DNA of 64,000 nt, from the NCBI RefSeq assembly GCF_018688155.1, contig NZ_CP061312.1, forward strand, positions 1,612,001 to 1,676,000. Reading direction: 5' to 3'. Position numbers and translations under genes: made by a program. Origin of the DNA: Polynucleobacter sp. AP-Sving-400A-A2 (GTDB lineage Bacteria > Pseudomonadota > Gammaproteobacteria > Burkholderiales > Burkholderiaceae). Under the pieces are notes generated by a model. It did not search any database. It was not told the DNA's origin and worked only from the letters and a program-made list of their open reading frames with translations. Each line of letters opens with the position of its first letter. Positions within the stretch are counted from its first letter, which is position 1. This document shows positions 52,113 through 62,490 of this stretch, piece by piece.

Positions 52113-52260
52113 ATTATTGCTGAATTTATTACTTATTCAGACTAATTTTGGCGTAGGCACTATGGTTGTGAATCGATTCAAAATTCTCAACCTAAACTAC
52201 TAAAGACAAAATACGCTCATCATGCGAGAACTGAATGTCTAGCATGGCTTGAGAGATGAC

Positions 52261-54165
52261 TTATTTGCCCACGGCTACAGGATTTGTTGCAGTTTTAAGT
52301 AGAAAACGTTGGGAAATAGCCTTTGCAATCCCCGCAACGTCCAGGCCACACTGACTCATCAGGAGTTTGTAATCGCCATGCTCCACGAATACATCAGGAA
52401 GACCTAATTGCAAAAGGGGTTTGTTTATCCCCATTGCAGAAAGTGCCTCTAAGCACGCACTACCAGCACCACCCTGAATCGCACCATCTTCAATCGTCAC
52501 AAAATAATCATGGTCTTGTGCCAAGGATTTGAGTAGCTCAAGATCCAATGGTTTAACAAAGCGCATATTGGCAACTGAGGCATCGATTTGTTCAGCCACT
52601 TCAAGTGCTGGGTAGAGCAAAGTTCCAAAAGCCAAGATCGCTATGCGCTGACCCGCAAGCGTACTCGACTTACGACGCACTTCACCTTTACCTAGTGGCA
52701 CAGTGCGTAATTCTTTTGAAGGAATGGTTCCAACACCAGCACCTCGCGGATAGCGCACAGCGCTAGGATGCGGCTGATGAAATGCAGTCGTCAATAAATC
52801 ACGGCACTCCGCTTCATCTGCCGGTGTCAAGACCAACATATTCGGAATGCAACGTAAGAACGGGATGTCATATGCACCAGCATGGGTTGCACCATCTGCA
52901 CCAACCAAGCCGGCACGATCTAAAGCAAACAAGACTGGCAGATCCTGAATCGCGACATCATGAATCAGTTGATCGTAAGCGCGCTGCAGGAATGTTGAGT
53001 AAATCGCCACTACGGGTTTCATACCTTCGCATGCCATGCCAGCAGCAAACGTGACTGCATGCTGCTCAGCGATACCCACATCGTAATAACGCTTGGGAAA
53101 ATTCTTTTCAAATTCCGCTAGACCAGAGCCTTCACGCATTGCAGGTGTAATGCCAATAAGTAATGGATCAGCGTGCGCCATATCGCACAGCCATTCACCA
53201 AACACTTGAGTAAAGGTTTTTTGAGAAGGCGCGGCAGACTTCTTCACACCCTCTTCCGGATTGAACTTACTTGGGCCGTGATACAGCACTGGGTCTGCTT
53301 CAGCCAACTCATAGCCCTGACCTTTGCGGGTGACTACATGCAAGAACTGGGGGCCGCGCCCCTCAAGCGCCAAGCGGCGAACATTTTGCAACATCGGAAT
53401 AAGAGCGTCTAAATCATGGCCATCGATTGGGCCAAAGTAATTAAAACCAAACTCTTCAAAAATAGTGGATGGAGAAACCATGCCCTTAGCATGATCTTCT
53501 AAGCGTTTAGCAAACTCCCGCAAAGGCGGCGCAATAGATAAAACACTATCAATACCCTTCTTCGTTGCAGAGTAAATATTGCCACTCAATAGTCTAGCGA
53601 GGTGTCGATTGAGAGCGCCAACCGCTGGCGAGATCGACATATCGTTGTCATTCAGAATGACTACTAATGGAAGGTCTTCATACACACCCGCATTGTTCAT
53701 GGCTTCAAATGCCATTCCACCAGTCATGGCGCTATCGCCAATCACCGCAACAGCAACTTGCTTCTCACCCTTAGTTTGAAAAGCGCGAGCCATGCCCATC
53801 GCCGCAGAAATACTCGTTGAAGAGTGGCCGGTACCAAAGGCATCGTATTCACTTTCAGCACGACGTGGAAAGCCTGACAAACCATCCAACTGGCGCAAGC
53901 TACTCATTCGCTCACGACGACCAGTCAAAATTTTGTGTGGATAACTTTGATGACCCACATCCCACACAATCCGATCATGCGGTGTGTCAAATACATAGTG
54001 CAAGGCAATGGATAACTCGACCGTGCCTAAGTTAGAGGAAAGATGTCCGCCCGTCTTAGATACTGAATCCAAAACAAACTGACGTAATTCATCTGCAAGC
54101 GCAGGGAGCTGCTCGCGCGAAAGTTTTTTGAGGTCTGTAGGGGAATGAATGGAATTTAAAGTCAT
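52261..54165 (-). CDS. dxs: 1-deoxy-D-xylulose-5-phosphate synthase
   Basis: 634 residues. TPP-binding [31 protein letters not shown], catalytic [18 protein letters not shown] and the C-terminal transketolase domain. First step of the MEP isoprenoid pathway from pyruvate and glyceraldehyde 3-phosphate. ATG at 54165 is chosen; an in-frame TTG lies one codon upstream. Directly follows ispA (14-16 bp), in an xseB-ispA-dxs operon. Confidence 0.97.
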   Translation of the reverse strand: MTLNSIHSPTDLKKLSREQLPALADELRQFVLDSVSKTGGHLSSNLGTVELSIALHYVFDTPHDRIVWDVGHQSYPHKILTGRRERMSSLRQLDGLSGFPRRAESEYDAFGTGHSSTSISAAMGMARAFQTKGEKQVAVAVIGDSAMTGGMAFEAMNNAGVYEDLPLVVILNDNDMSISPAVGALNRHLARLLSGNIYSATKKGIDSVLSIAPPLREFAKRLEDHAKGMVSPSTIFEEFGFNYFGPIDGHDLDALIPMLQNVRRLALEGRGPQFLHVVTRKGQGYELAEADPVLYHGPSKFNPEEGVKKSAAPSQKTFTQVFGEWLCDMAHADPLLIGITPAMREGSGLAEFEKNFPKRYYDVGIAEQHAVTFAAGMACEGMKPVVAIYSTFLQRAYDQLIHDVAIQDLPVLFALDRAGLVGADGATHAGAYDIPFLRCIPNMLVLTPADEAECRDLLTTAFHQPHPSAVRYPRGAGVGTIPSKELRTVPLGKGEVRRKSSTLAGQRIAILAFGTLLYPALEVAEQIDASVANMRFVKPLDLELLKSLAQDHDYFVTIEDGAIQGGAGSACLEALSAMGINKPLLQLGLPDVFVEHGDYKLLMSQCGLDVAGIAKAISQRFLLKTATNPVAVGK

Positions 54166-54181
54166 CAAATCTTTAGTAATC

Positions 54182-55084
54182 TTATTTGCCTCTGTTAACC
54201 ACTAATAGAGCCAAATCTTTCAGGGCCCCGGCTTTAGCGCCAAAACTCTCTAAGCTAGCAATCGCCGTTTCTTGTAAATCGGCTGCTGCTTGCTTGGCAT
54301 AGTCTAAACCCATCAAGGTCACATAGGTCGGCTTGTCATTTGCCGCATCTTTTCCTGCGGTTTTACCCAAGGTTTGACTATCTGCAGTGGCATCTAAAAC
54401 ATCATCCACAATTTGAAAAGCTAAGCCTAAGGCTTCAGAGTAGTTTTTGAGATGCTGCATTTGAGTTGGATTCAACTTGGCCGCAATACCACCCATCTGA
54501 ACCGAGCAAGAAAGCAGAGCACCTGTTTTCATAGCATGCATTTGCTTTAAGCCAGCTAAGTCTAATTTTTTGCCCACGCTCTCCAGATCAATCGCCTGAC
54601 CACCAGCCATACCGCGCGAACCAGACGCACTAGCCAATGCACCGATCATTGCCAAGCGCGTATCAGCATCGCACTGCGTGTTTGCCAAAACCTCAAATGC
54701 GCGAGTTTGCAATGCATCACCAACTAATAAAGCGGTCGCCTCGTCATAAGCCTTGTGCACAGTAGGACGTCCACGGCGTAAATCATCGTCATCCATACAA
54801 GGCAAATCATCATGCACCAAGGAATAGGCATGAATACATTCAATTGCAAACGCAGCGGAATCTAAAGCAGTATTTTTCTCTTCATTGAAATCATCACCTA
54901 GCTCACCAGCGGCATAAACCAACAAAGGACGAATGCGCTTACCGCCACCTTGAGCGGCATAACGCATAGCTTCATGCAAACGTGCGGGGTTGGCATTCGC
55001 TGCATCAAGCCAACTATCGAGAGCCAATTCAGTTCGCTGCCCGTGAGCACGAACCCAATCTTCAAATGAAAGTACGTTGTTCAT
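54182..55084 (-). CDS. ispA: Farnesyl diphosphate synthase
   Basis: 300 residues of a short-chain prenyl transferase. First aspartate-rich motif [20 protein letters not shown], second [12 protein letters not shown], and [10 protein letters not shown] near the N-terminus. It makes farnesyl diphosphate for ubiquinone and undecaprenol. Located between xseB and dxs. Confidence 0.96.
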   Translation of the reverse strand: MNNVLSFEDWVRAHGQRTELALDSWLDAANANPARLHEAMRYAAQGGGKRIRPLLVYAAGELGDDFNEEKNTALDSAAFAIECIHAYSLVHDDLPCMDDDDLRRGRPTVHKAYDEATALLVGDALQTRAFEVLANTQCDADTRLAMIGALASASGSRGMAGGQAIDLESVGKKLDLAGLKQMHAMKTGALLSCSVQMGGIAAKLNPTQMQHLKNYSEALGLAFQIVDDVLDATADSQTLGKTAGKDAANDKPTYVTLMGLDYAKQAAADLQETAIASLESFGAKAGALKDLALLVVNRGK

Positions 55085-55106
55085 AAAGGTAAAGTCTTAG
55101 GGCAGC

Positions 55107-55340
55107 TTAAGCCTCGAATACCCGAACTTGCTGCTCAACTTGAGCAAGCATGGCCTGGCAATGTTTTAGGAGTGCTGCGCCACGTTGATAAGCCAAAAGC
55201 GTCTCTTCCAAAGAGAATTTGCCTGATTCCATGTCAGAAATCAGCTTTTCCAACTCCTTAACAGCCTGCTCATAACGCAAATTAGGGTCGATTTGTAGCT
55301 CAAGACCGGACTTCTGATCTTCAGATTTCTTTGCTGGCAT
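55107..55340 (-). CDS. xseB: Exodeoxyribonuclease VII small subunit
   Basis: 77 residues; NLRYEQAVKELEKLISDMES followed by GKFSLEETLLAYQRGAALLK, the XseB pattern. The small subunit binds XseA. XseA is not in the window, as usual for this operon type. 22 bp before ispA. Confidence 0.95.
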   Translation of the reverse strand: MPAKKSEDQKSGLELQIDPNLRYEQAVKELEKLISDMESGKFSLEETLLAYQRGAALLKHCQAMLAQVEQQVRVFEA

Positions 55341-55502
55341 TGGCTTATTTCCTTCAAATTTCTAAGAGATGTAGTCCCATATATTAAAGCGAGATGGGGG
55401 TCAGATGGGTATAATCGCTTCCTTCCTTTCCAATATCGATCCGTCGATAGTTGGATTGGTTATTCCGCTTAGCTTCGGCTGACGTTTTCGGGGGTGGGGA
55501 GA

Positions 55503-56609
55503 ATGACTAATCTGGCTACCGCGCAGCAGCTTGCGCCGTCCAACTTACAACTGCCGGTTTCGGCCTATTTTGACGTTGATCTCTATCAGCGTGAAATTGA
55601 ACTGCTTTTTAAGCAGGGGCCAGGCTATGTTGGTCACGAACTCATGGTTTCCGAGATAGGTTCCTACCAAACCTTGGCATCCGAGAATGAGGGCCGCTTA
55701 TTGGTCCGAAACCAAGTGGGCGTTGAACTCCTCTCCAATGTCTGCCGTCATCGCCAAGCACTCATGCTGAATGGCAAAGGTAGAGCAGACAACATTGTTT
55801 GCCCCTTGCATCGCTGGACCTACGATTTAAACGGTCAACTCATGGGCGCACCCCATTTTGAAGATAAGCCCTGCCTCAATCTCGGTAAATCACCTTTGCA
55901 AAATTGGCAAGGACTTCTATTTGAAGGTCCACGTGATGTGCGTACCGATCTGGCTAAGCTTGGTGTAGCTGATGATCTCAACTTTGAAGGCTACGTTCTA
56001 GACCATGTTGAGGTCCATGAGTGCAATTACAACTGGAAGACTTTTATTGAGGTCTACCTTGAGGACTATCACGTTGTACCGTTTCATCCAGGCTTGGGTA
56101 AGTTTGTTTCCTGCGAGGACTTACGCTGGGAATTCGGTGACTGGCACAGCGTGCAGACGGTTGGTATTCACAAGAACTTAGAGAAACCTGGCTCACCCAT
56201 CTATCAAAAGTGGCATGAGGCAGTGTTGCGCCATCATCAAGGCAAGACACCACGACATGGCGCTATCTGGCTTACCTACTATCCCAATGTGATGGTCGAG
56301 TGGTACCCAGGTGTTTTATGTGTTTCTACATTACATCCATTGGGCCCTAATAAAACACGTAATGTGGTGGAATTTTATTACCCAGAAGAAATCGCACTCT
56401 TTGAACGAGAATTCGTAGAAGCAGAACGCGCAGCCTATATGGAAACCTGCATTGAGGATGATGAAATTGCAGAGCGCATGGATGCGGGTCGCGCTGCCCT
56501 GCTAGCCCGTGGTCAAAATGAAGTGGGGCCATACCAAAGCCCCATGGAAGACGGTATGCAACATTTTCATGAATGGTACCGTCGTGCCATGAACTATCAA
56601 GGCGCATAA
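55503..56609 (+). CDS. Rieske [2Fe-2S] aromatic-ring-hydroxylating oxygenase alpha subunit
   Basis: 368 residues. Rieske ligands are C81-x-H83 and C100-xx-H103 (NVCRHRQALML; VCPLHRW). The mononuclear iron site is in the catalytic domain: IEVYLEDYHVVPFHPGLGKF with H190 and H195. ATG at 55503 is preferred because GGGGTGGGGAGA lies just upstream; GTG at 55494 is in frame. The family resembles choline/carnitine monooxygenase-like proteins of unknown substrate conserved next to xseB-ispA in Burkholderiales. No reductase gene adjoins it. Confidence 0.88.
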   Translation: MTNLATAQQLAPSNLQLPVSAYFDVDLYQREIELLFKQGPGYVGHELMVSEIGSYQTLASENEGRLLVRNQVGVELLSNVCRHRQALMLNGKGRADNIVCPLHRWTYDLNGQLMGAPHFEDKPCLNLGKSPLQNWQGLLFEGPRDVRTDLAKLGVADDLNFEGYVLDHVEVHECNYNWKTFIEVYLEDYHVVPFHPGLGKFVSCEDLRWEFGDWHSVQTVGIHKNLEKPGSPIYQKWHEAVLRHHQGKTPRHGAIWLTYYPNVMVEWYPGVLCVSTLHPLGPNKTRNVVEFYYPEEIALFEREFVEAERAAYMETCIEDDEIAERMDAGRAALLARGQNEVGPYQSPMEDGMQHFHEWYRRAMNYQGA

Positions 56610-56647
56610 TTCAGTAACCTCCACTTCGCCCCCTATAGGAAGCCATC

Positions 56648-57478
56648 ATGACGCCACTCATTACTGCAAACCAGTTAGAAGAAATGATTAACAGTGGTGA
56701 GAATGTATTGGTCTGTGATTGCCGCTTTGATTTAGTCGACCCACTAGCCGGTCGCAAGTCTTATTTAGAAGGCCATATTCCAGGCGCACTGTATGTTGAT
56801 CTAGACCACAATTTATCTGGTGAAAAGACAGGTAAAAATGGTCGTCACCCACTTCCCACCCCAGAAGCCTGGGCCCAAACCAAATCTCGCCTCGGCATTG
56901 ACCCAAACACCTTGGTGATTGCCTACGACAATCAGGGTTCTGTATATGCCAGTCGCCTCTGGTGGATGCTCAAAGCTACTGGCCATGCCCATGTTCAAGT
57001 CTTAGATGGTGGCCTAGATGCCTGGAATGGCCCCATCGGCACATTGCCACGCGAAGCAAATCCAACAACAACGCCGGTGCCCTCAATGCCTTATGTTGGC
57101 TTAGTGACAGTAGAGGAGGTTGTACACAATCTCAAAGCTAAAACAAATCTCATTGTTGATGCTCGTGCAAATGATCGCTTCCATGGTCAAAATGAAACCT
57201 TAGATCCTGTTGGCGGACATATTCCCGACGCAGTTAATTACTGCTTCAGAGAAAATCTTTCAAGAAAAAGTTTTAAGGCCCCAGAGCAACTCTTCAAAGA
57301 CTTTGTAGATCTCTTGGGCTCAACCAAAGCTTCTGACGTCATTCATCAATGTGGCTCCGGAGTGACGGCTTGTCATAACCTTCTAGCTATGGAAATCGCT
57401 GGCCTCAAGGGTTCACGTGTTTACGCAGGTAGCTGGAGCGAATGGTGTGCCGACCCAGGCCGACCAGTAGCTCTTTAA
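56648..57478 (+). CDS. sseA: Thiosulfate/3-mercaptopyruvate sulfurtransferase
   Basis: 276 residues with two rhodanese domains. The active loop is QCGSGVTACHN with catalytic C235; CGSGV fits 3-mercaptopyruvate better than thiosulfate (CRxGx[RT]). Domain 1 contains VCDCRFDL and GHIPGALYVDLDHNLSG. It moves sulfur from mercaptopyruvate to thiols or cyanide. 38 bp after the Rieske gene; convergent overlap with the ZIP gene by four bases. Confidence 0.9.
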   Translation: MTPLITANQLEEMINSGENVLVCDCRFDLVDPLAGRKSYLEGHIPGALYVDLDHNLSGEKTGKNGRHPLPTPEAWAQTKSRLGIDPNTLVIAYDNQGSVYASRLWWMLKATGHAHVQVLDGGLDAWNGPIGTLPREANPTTTPVPSMPYVGLVTVEEVVHNLKAKTNLIVDARANDRFHGQNETLDPVGGHIPDAVNYCFRENLSRKSFKAPEQLFKDFVDLLGSTKASDVIHQCGSGVTACHNLLAMEIAGLKGSRVYAGSWSEWCADPGRPVAL

Positions 57479-58248
57479 TGCAAGAGTGAGAGCAGAATGA
57501 CCAAGCCAACGCCGCCTGCAATCAAAATCGTTTGACGTAAGGACTCAGCCCAATGTGGGCGCCGGTGCATTTGTGGAATCAGATCGCTCACCGCAATATA
57601 AATAAAACTACTTGAGGCGATGACCAATAAGTAAGGCATTGCCGTATGAGCCCTCTCCAAAAAGAAGTAAGCCAATACGCCACCCAATACCGCAGCTAAG
57701 CCACAAATCAAGTTGTACATCAAAGCACGAGTACGGGTAAATCCAGCATTCAGTAATACGATGAAATCACCAATCTCTTGCGGGATCTCATGAGCAATGA
57801 TGGCAATCGCAGTAAAGATACCCACCTGGTAATCCGCCATAAAGGCGGCGGCAATCAAGACACCATCAACAAAATTGTGTATGCCATCGCCGACCAAAAT
57901 CATCCAACCGCTTCTACCTGCGACTTCTGCATCATGACCATGGTGATGATCATGGCCATCCCCTTCGTGATGATGGCTATGACGTAATAAAGAAATTTTC
58001 TCGAGCAAGAAAAAGCCCAAGAGGCCTGCAAGCAAGGTAGCAAATAAGAGCTGAGGGTTCACACCCGGCATCGTGAATGCCTCAGGTAATGAATGTAGCA
58101 AGGCGGTGGCCAGCAAAATACCTACTGACACACTCACCATGCTATGAACCATCTTTGATAGCAAAGACAAAGAAAAACTTGCGGCAATGAGAACGCTAGT
58201 GGTTCCCGCTAGCGCTGTTACCAACAAAATGCTTTGCAGTACTGACAT
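57475..58248 (-). CDS. ZIP-family metal transporter
   Basis: 257 residues, eight predicted helices. The His-rich loop is HSHHHEGDGHDHHHGHDAE, and helix IV/V binding residues appear in GDGIHNFVDGVLIAAAF and AHEIPQEIGDF. It imports or moves zinc or another divalent cation across the inner membrane. It starts five bases after the dienelactone-hydrolase-like gene stop, so they are co-transcribed. Confidence 0.9.
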   Translation of the reverse strand: MSVLQSILLVTALAGTTSVLIAASFSLSLLSKMVHSMVSVSVGILLATALLHSLPEAFTMPGVNPQLLFATLLAGLLGFFLLEKISLLRHSHHHEGDGHDHHHGHDAEVAGRSGWMILVGDGIHNFVDGVLIAAAFMADYQVGIFTAIAIIAHEIPQEIGDFIVLLNAGFTRTRALMYNLICGLAAVLGGVLAYFFLERAHTAMPYLLVIASSSFIYIAVSDLIPQMHRRPHWAESLRQTILIAGGVGLVILLSLLH

Positions 58249-58253
58249 GGGAA

Positions 58254-59150
58254 TTAGGCAACCCCGTTTTGTTTAAACCAGGCAATGCATTTTTCCCAGC
58301 CATCTTTTGCAGGACCTTCGCGATAGGTAGCGCGGTAGTCAGCATGGAAAGCATGCGGTGCATCAGGGTAGATTTCAAAACGAGATGCTTTGGCTGCTGG
58401 ATTTTTGGGGGCTGCTTTTGCAAGCGCTTCACGCATTTGCTCAACACTCTCTAGGGAGATGCCAGTATCAGCGCCGCCATACAAGCCAAGCACTGGTGCC
58501 TTGAGCTCAGCAGCAATATCGACTGGATGGCGCGGATTACCCTCTGTTTTTTCACCAATGACGCGGCCGTACCAAGCTACACCAGCCTTAACCTGAGGCA
58601 GTGTGGCTGATAGCCAAGTAATACGACCACCCCAGCAAAATCCAGTAACACCAACCTTTTTCAAGTTGCCGCCGTTCTTGCCGGCCCATACTAAAGCTGC
58701 CTGTAAGTCATTAAGAACTTGAGTATCACCAGTTGGGGCAACGATATTTTTTTGAATCTCAGCAATAGTGCCGTAAGTGTTCGGATCGCCAGCGCGTGTA
58801 AAGAATTCTGGGGCAATGGCCAGGTAACCCAATTTAGCAAAACGTCTAGTAACGTCAGCAATATATTCGTGTACACCAAATATTTCGCTGGCAATAATCA
58901 CAATCGGCAAATTACCTTTGGCTTTTTCTGGACGAGAAACATAAGCGGGCATCTGAAAACTTCCCACTGGAATCATTTGCTCACCAGCTTTAATACCGTT
59001 GAAATCGGTTTCGATCGCTGCGGCCATGACTGGCTCAGAAGCGGCTACAAAACCAATTCCTATAGTGGTTGCTGTAATGGCAGAGGCTTTCATAAAACCT
59101 CTTCTATCGCCAGACACCATTTTTGAATTCTGATCTTTTTTTGTTGTCAT
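58254..59150 (-). CDS. Tat-exported dienelactone hydrolase-family protein
   Basis: 298 residues. N-terminal twin-arginine signal DRRGFMKASAITATTIGIGF, then a dienelactone hydrolase fold with nucleophile in VGVTGFCWGGR (Cys), Asp in GLYGGADTGI and His in PDAPHAFHAD. The catalytic Cys-Asp-His triad is complete. Acts on carboxylic lactones or esters in the periplasm; exact substrate unknown. Upstream of ZIP. Confidence 0.88.
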   Translation of the reverse strand: MTTKKDQNSKMVSGDRRGFMKASAITATTIGIGFVAASEPVMAAAIETDFNGIKAGEQMIPVGSFQMPAYVSRPEKAKGNLPIVIIASEIFGVHEYIADVTRRFAKLGYLAIAPEFFTRAGDPNTYGTIAEIQKNIVAPTGDTQVLNDLQAALVWAGKNGGNLKKVGVTGFCWGGRITWLSATLPQVKAGVAWYGRVIGEKTEGNPRHPVDIAAELKAPVLGLYGGADTGISLESVEQMREALAKAAPKNPAAKASRFEIYPDAPHAFHADYRATYREGPAKDGWEKCIAWFKQNGVA

Positions 59151-59166
59151 CTCTTAGTCTCCTAAT

Positions 59167-61992
59167 TTAGTGCGCTTCTTCCCAATTATCGCCAATCCCA
59201 ATACCCACCACCAGCGGAACCTTCAGCTCAGCTACTTTACACATCAAATCAGGTAGTTTTGCTTGCAAAAGCGCCAGCTCATCCAGTGGCACATCAAATA
59301 CCAGCTCATCATGAACCTGGAGCAGCATGCGAGTCTTGAGCTGCTCTTTTTCCAACCAGTTTTCGACAGCAATCATAGCCAATTTAATCAAGTCGGCTGC
59401 CGTTCCCTGCATTGGCGCATTAATTGCAGCCCGCTCTGCACCCTGGCGGCGAGGACCGCTACTCTTAATTTCTGGGAGCCATAGTCGTCTACCAAAGACC
59501 GTTTCAACATAACCATTCTCCCTAGCCTCCAGGCGAGTGCGCTCCATATACTGAGCAACCCCTGGATAACGATCAAAGTATTTGGCAATATAGTTTTGGG
59601 CTGCTGAGCGCTCAATACCTAAATTACCGGCTAGACCAAAGGCACTCATGCCATAAATTAATCCAAAGTTAATGACCTTGGCATAGCGACGCTGCTCAGA
59701 ATTAACGCTCTCGAGCGGCACGCCAAAAATCTCAGCGGCAGTTGCTTGGTGCACATCCTTACCAGCAGCGAATGCAGCCAATAGGTTTTCATCCTCAGCA
59801 ATGTGCGCCATGATGCGCAATTCAATTTGTGAATAGTCTGCTGAAAGCAACTTACAACCATCAGCCGGAATGAACGCCTCCCGAATTCGACGACCTTCTT
59901 CCGTGCGCACAGGAATATTCTGCAAGTTCGGATCGCTTGAAGCCAAACGCCCCGTTACCGCAGTTGCCTGAGAAAAACTCGTGTGAACGCGCCCTGTTTT
60001 AGGGTCTGCCATACGTGGGAGCTTCTCGATGTAGGTCGACATCAATTTAGCGAGACTACGGTAATCCAAGATACGCGCAGGCAAGGGATAGTCTTCTGCC
60101 AACTTTTGCAGCACTTCCTCATCAGTCGATGGCGCACCGGATGGTGTCTTCTTAATTACAGGGAGCTCTAACTGCCCAAATAAAATCTCTGCGATCTGCT
60201 TAGGAGATTGAATATTAAATGGTTGCCCAGCTAGCTTATGAATCTCTCCCTCTAGAGCTAACAGACGTTTGCCAACTTCTTGACCTTGCTGAGATAGCAA
60301 GGCAGAGTCAATCCGAATTCCATTACGCTCCATGATGCCCAGAACCCGCATTGCTGGCATCTCGATATCTTCATAAATGTAAAGAAGGCCAGGGCTTGCC
60401 TGAATTTGTGGCCACAATACTTGATGTAATCGCAAGGTAATGTCAGCATCTTCTGCGGCGTAGTCGGTGGCGATCTTTAGATCTACTTGATCAAAGCCAA
60501 TCTGATGGACACCTTTACCGCATACCGCTTCATACTTAATGGTCTTCATGCCAAGATGTCGCTCAGCTAAGTTATCCATGTTGTGCGGCATATGCGATTC
60601 AAGCACATAAGATTCCAACATGGTGTCAAAAGCAATGCCGCGCAAAGTAATGTCGTAGTTTGCAAGGATGTGACTGTCGTACTTCAGGTTTTGCCCCACC
60701 TTGAGATGGGTAGCGCTTTCTAGCCAGGGCTTCATACGCGCCAAAACCAATTCACGGCTGAGCTGAGCCTCTCCATTGCGATGTGCTACCGGAATGTAAC
60801 AAGCCTCCCCAGGGGCAACACAAAGCGAGATACCAACTAACTCAGCAGCCAGTGCATCTAAGCTCGTAGTCTCCGTATCAACCGCCGTAAGAGCAGCGCC
60901 TTCAATTTTTTTAATCCAACGATCCAGTGTCACTTGATCCACTACACACTCATAGTGTTTTGCAATCGCACCTTGCAGATCCGTTGTTTCTTGCGACAAG
61001 GCAGTTGTCGCTTCTGTAGCAGTGGGGCCAAATCTCTTAGCCTCGCTTTTTACATTTTCTTCGGTAGTATTTTTGATGGGGCTACCGGCCAAATCAAAAT
61101 CTCTAACGGACTCAGGAGTCACACCCCCCAACTGCCTCTCCACATCACGCAACCAAGTCTTAAATGCATAGCGTTCAAATAACTCGCGCAAGAGTGGTGC
61201 ATCCTCTGGTTTCGCATGCAGGTCATCCAAGCCTGGAAGATGGGGCGATAAATCGCAATCGGTTTTGACGGTAATAAGTTGACGCGCTTGTGGCAGCCAC
61301 TCCAAACTATTTCGCAAGTTCTCGCCAACAACACCCTTTACTTGGTCAGCGTTTGCTATCAAGTTATCCAAATCACCAAACTCGGCTAACCATTTGTTTG
61401 CCGTTTTAGGGCCGGCTTTAGGAACGCCTGGCACGTTGTCAACCGCATCACCAATGATGGAAAGGTAATCTACGATGCGCTCTGGAGGCACTCCGAATTT
61501 TTCAATGACGCCATTGATATCCAACCTCTCATTAGTCATCGTATTAATTAAGGTGACAGAAGCGTTCACCAACTGGGCCAAATCTTTATCACCAGTAGAA
61601 ATAATCGTTTCCCAGCCAGCTTGGGTTGCTTGGCTAGCTAAGGTGGCAATCACATCATCGGCCTCAACCCCAGAAACCATTAATACTGGCCAGCCCAACG
61701 CTTTCACCATGGCATGGATTGGCTCAATCTGCTTTACCAAATCTTCAGGCATAGGGGATCGATGCGCCTTGTACTCGGGATACATTTCGTCCCGGAAAGT
61801 CTTACCTTTGGCGTCAAAAACACAGGCAATGTGATCAGCCTTGAGTTCTGAGCGAGCCCGGCGCATCATATTTACCATCCCATAGATAGCTCCCGTTGGG
61901 TCGCCTGCCCCATTTCTGAGGTCTGGCATGGCATGAAAGGCGCGATAGAGGTAGCTAGAGCCGTCTACCAACAAGAGTCTATGTTTAGTCAT
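59167..61992 (-). CDS. polA: DNA polymerase I
   Basis: About 941 residues. Three domains: 5'-3' exonuclease (RLLLVDGSSYLYRAFHAMPD start), 3'-5' exonuclease with AVDTETTSLDALAAELVGIS (D and E of the metal site kept, so proofreading is likely active) and polymerase (KLLSADYSQIELRIMAHIAE; QRRYAKVINFGLIYGMSAFG; VHDELVF). ATG at 61992 begins the conserved MTKHRLLLVDG; the longer frame to 62040 lacks a proper start. Divergent from the DUF2782-like gene. Confidence 0.96.
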   Translation of the reverse strand: MTKHRLLLVDGSSYLYRAFHAMPDLRNGAGDPTGAIYGMVNMMRRARSELKADHIACVFDAKGKTFRDEMYPEYKAHRSPMPEDLVKQIEPIHAMVKALGWPVLMVSGVEADDVIATLASQATQAGWETIISTGDKDLAQLVNASVTLINTMTNERLDINGVIEKFGVPPERIVDYLSIIGDAVDNVPGVPKAGPKTANKWLAEFGDLDNLIANADQVKGVVGENLRNSLEWLPQARQLITVKTDCDLSPHLPGLDDLHAKPEDAPLLRELFERYAFKTWLRDVERQLGGVTPESVRDFDLAGSPIKNTTEENVKSEAKRFGPTATEATTALSQETTDLQGAIAKHYECVVDQVTLDRWIKKIEGAALTAVDTETTSLDALAAELVGISLCVAPGEACYIPVAHRNGEAQLSRELVLARMKPWLESATHLKVGQNLKYDSHILANYDITLRGIAFDTMLESYVLESHMPHNMDNLAERHLGMKTIKYEAVCGKGVHQIGFDQVDLKIATDYAAEDADITLRLHQVLWPQIQASPGLLYIYEDIEMPAMRVLGIMERNGIRIDSALLSQQGQEVGKRLLALEGEIHKLAGQPFNIQSPKQIAEILFGQLELPVIKKTPSGAPSTDEEVLQKLAEDYPLPARILDYRSLAKLMSTYIEKLPRMADPKTGRVHTSFSQATAVTGRLASSDPNLQNIPVRTEEGRRIREAFIPADGCKLLSADYSQIELRIMAHIAEDENLLAAFAAGKDVHQATAAEIFGVPLESVNSEQRRYAKVINFGLIYGMSAFGLAGNLGIERSAAQNYIAKYFDRYPGVAQYMERTRLEARENGYVETVFGRRLWLPEIKSSGPRRQGAERAAINAPMQGTAADLIKLAMIAVENWLEKEQLKTRMLLQVHDELVFDVPLDELALLQAKLPDLMCKVAELKVPLVVGIGIGDNWEEAH

Positions 61993-62073
61993 ACCGCAAT
62001 CGTACAATCTAGTTGCTAACCGCCTACAGATCAGGATCAAATCCTCCTGAAAAGAGGCCTAAAAAGGTGAAAA

Positions 62074-62481
62074 ATGATGCATGCTTTAACTAACTTACTC
62101 CACTCTTCTTTGAGCCAAACCCTTGTTCTGACAAGCTTTTTAGTAGCTTTTGCTTCTTTTGGCCTGAATTTGGCACACGCCCAAAACAATTCTCAAGCGC
62201 TGAGCCCCTCCGAGTTACAGCGCATTAATAATCAGCCCTTAGCGCCTCCGGTGAGTGCCTCTCAAGCCACCAGCGCGCCTGAAGGTCGCAAACCGAGCTT
62301 TCAACACAAAGAAGCTACCGGCACTGAAATTACTGAATACAAAGATACCAATGCACCCACACAGGTAGATGTGAAGACGCGTTATACCAACTACGAAATG
62401 GCCCCTCCGGCAACAGTCATGCCTGGCGTACCAAAAGAAACTGACCTGATCAGCGTACCGAGTATCAGAGTTCCTTTTTAA
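62074..62481 (+). CDS. Exported DUF2782-like protein
   Basis: 135 residues with a signal-like segment (LSQTLVLTSFLVAFASFGLN, cleavage near AHA-Q). The mature part has a Pro/Ser/Gln-rich linker and a short C-terminal domain EITEYKDTNAPTQVDVKTRY, similar to DUF2782 proteins found between polA and thrB in related bacteria. Nine bases before thrB. Function unknown. Confidence 0.65.
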   Translation: MMHALTNLLHSSLSQTLVLTSFLVAFASFGLNLAHAQNNSQALSPSELQRINNQPLAPPVSASQATSAPEGRKPSFQHKEATGTEITEYKDTNAPTQVDVKTRYTNYEMAPPATVMPGVPKETDLISVPSIRVPF

Positions 62482-62490
62482 TCTTTACTC

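Noticed and set aside
61993..62040. 16-residue N-terminal extension of DNA polymerase I
   Set aside because: It starts at a non-ATG codon and adds residues not seen in PolA; the conserved start TKHRLLLVDG begins at 61992.
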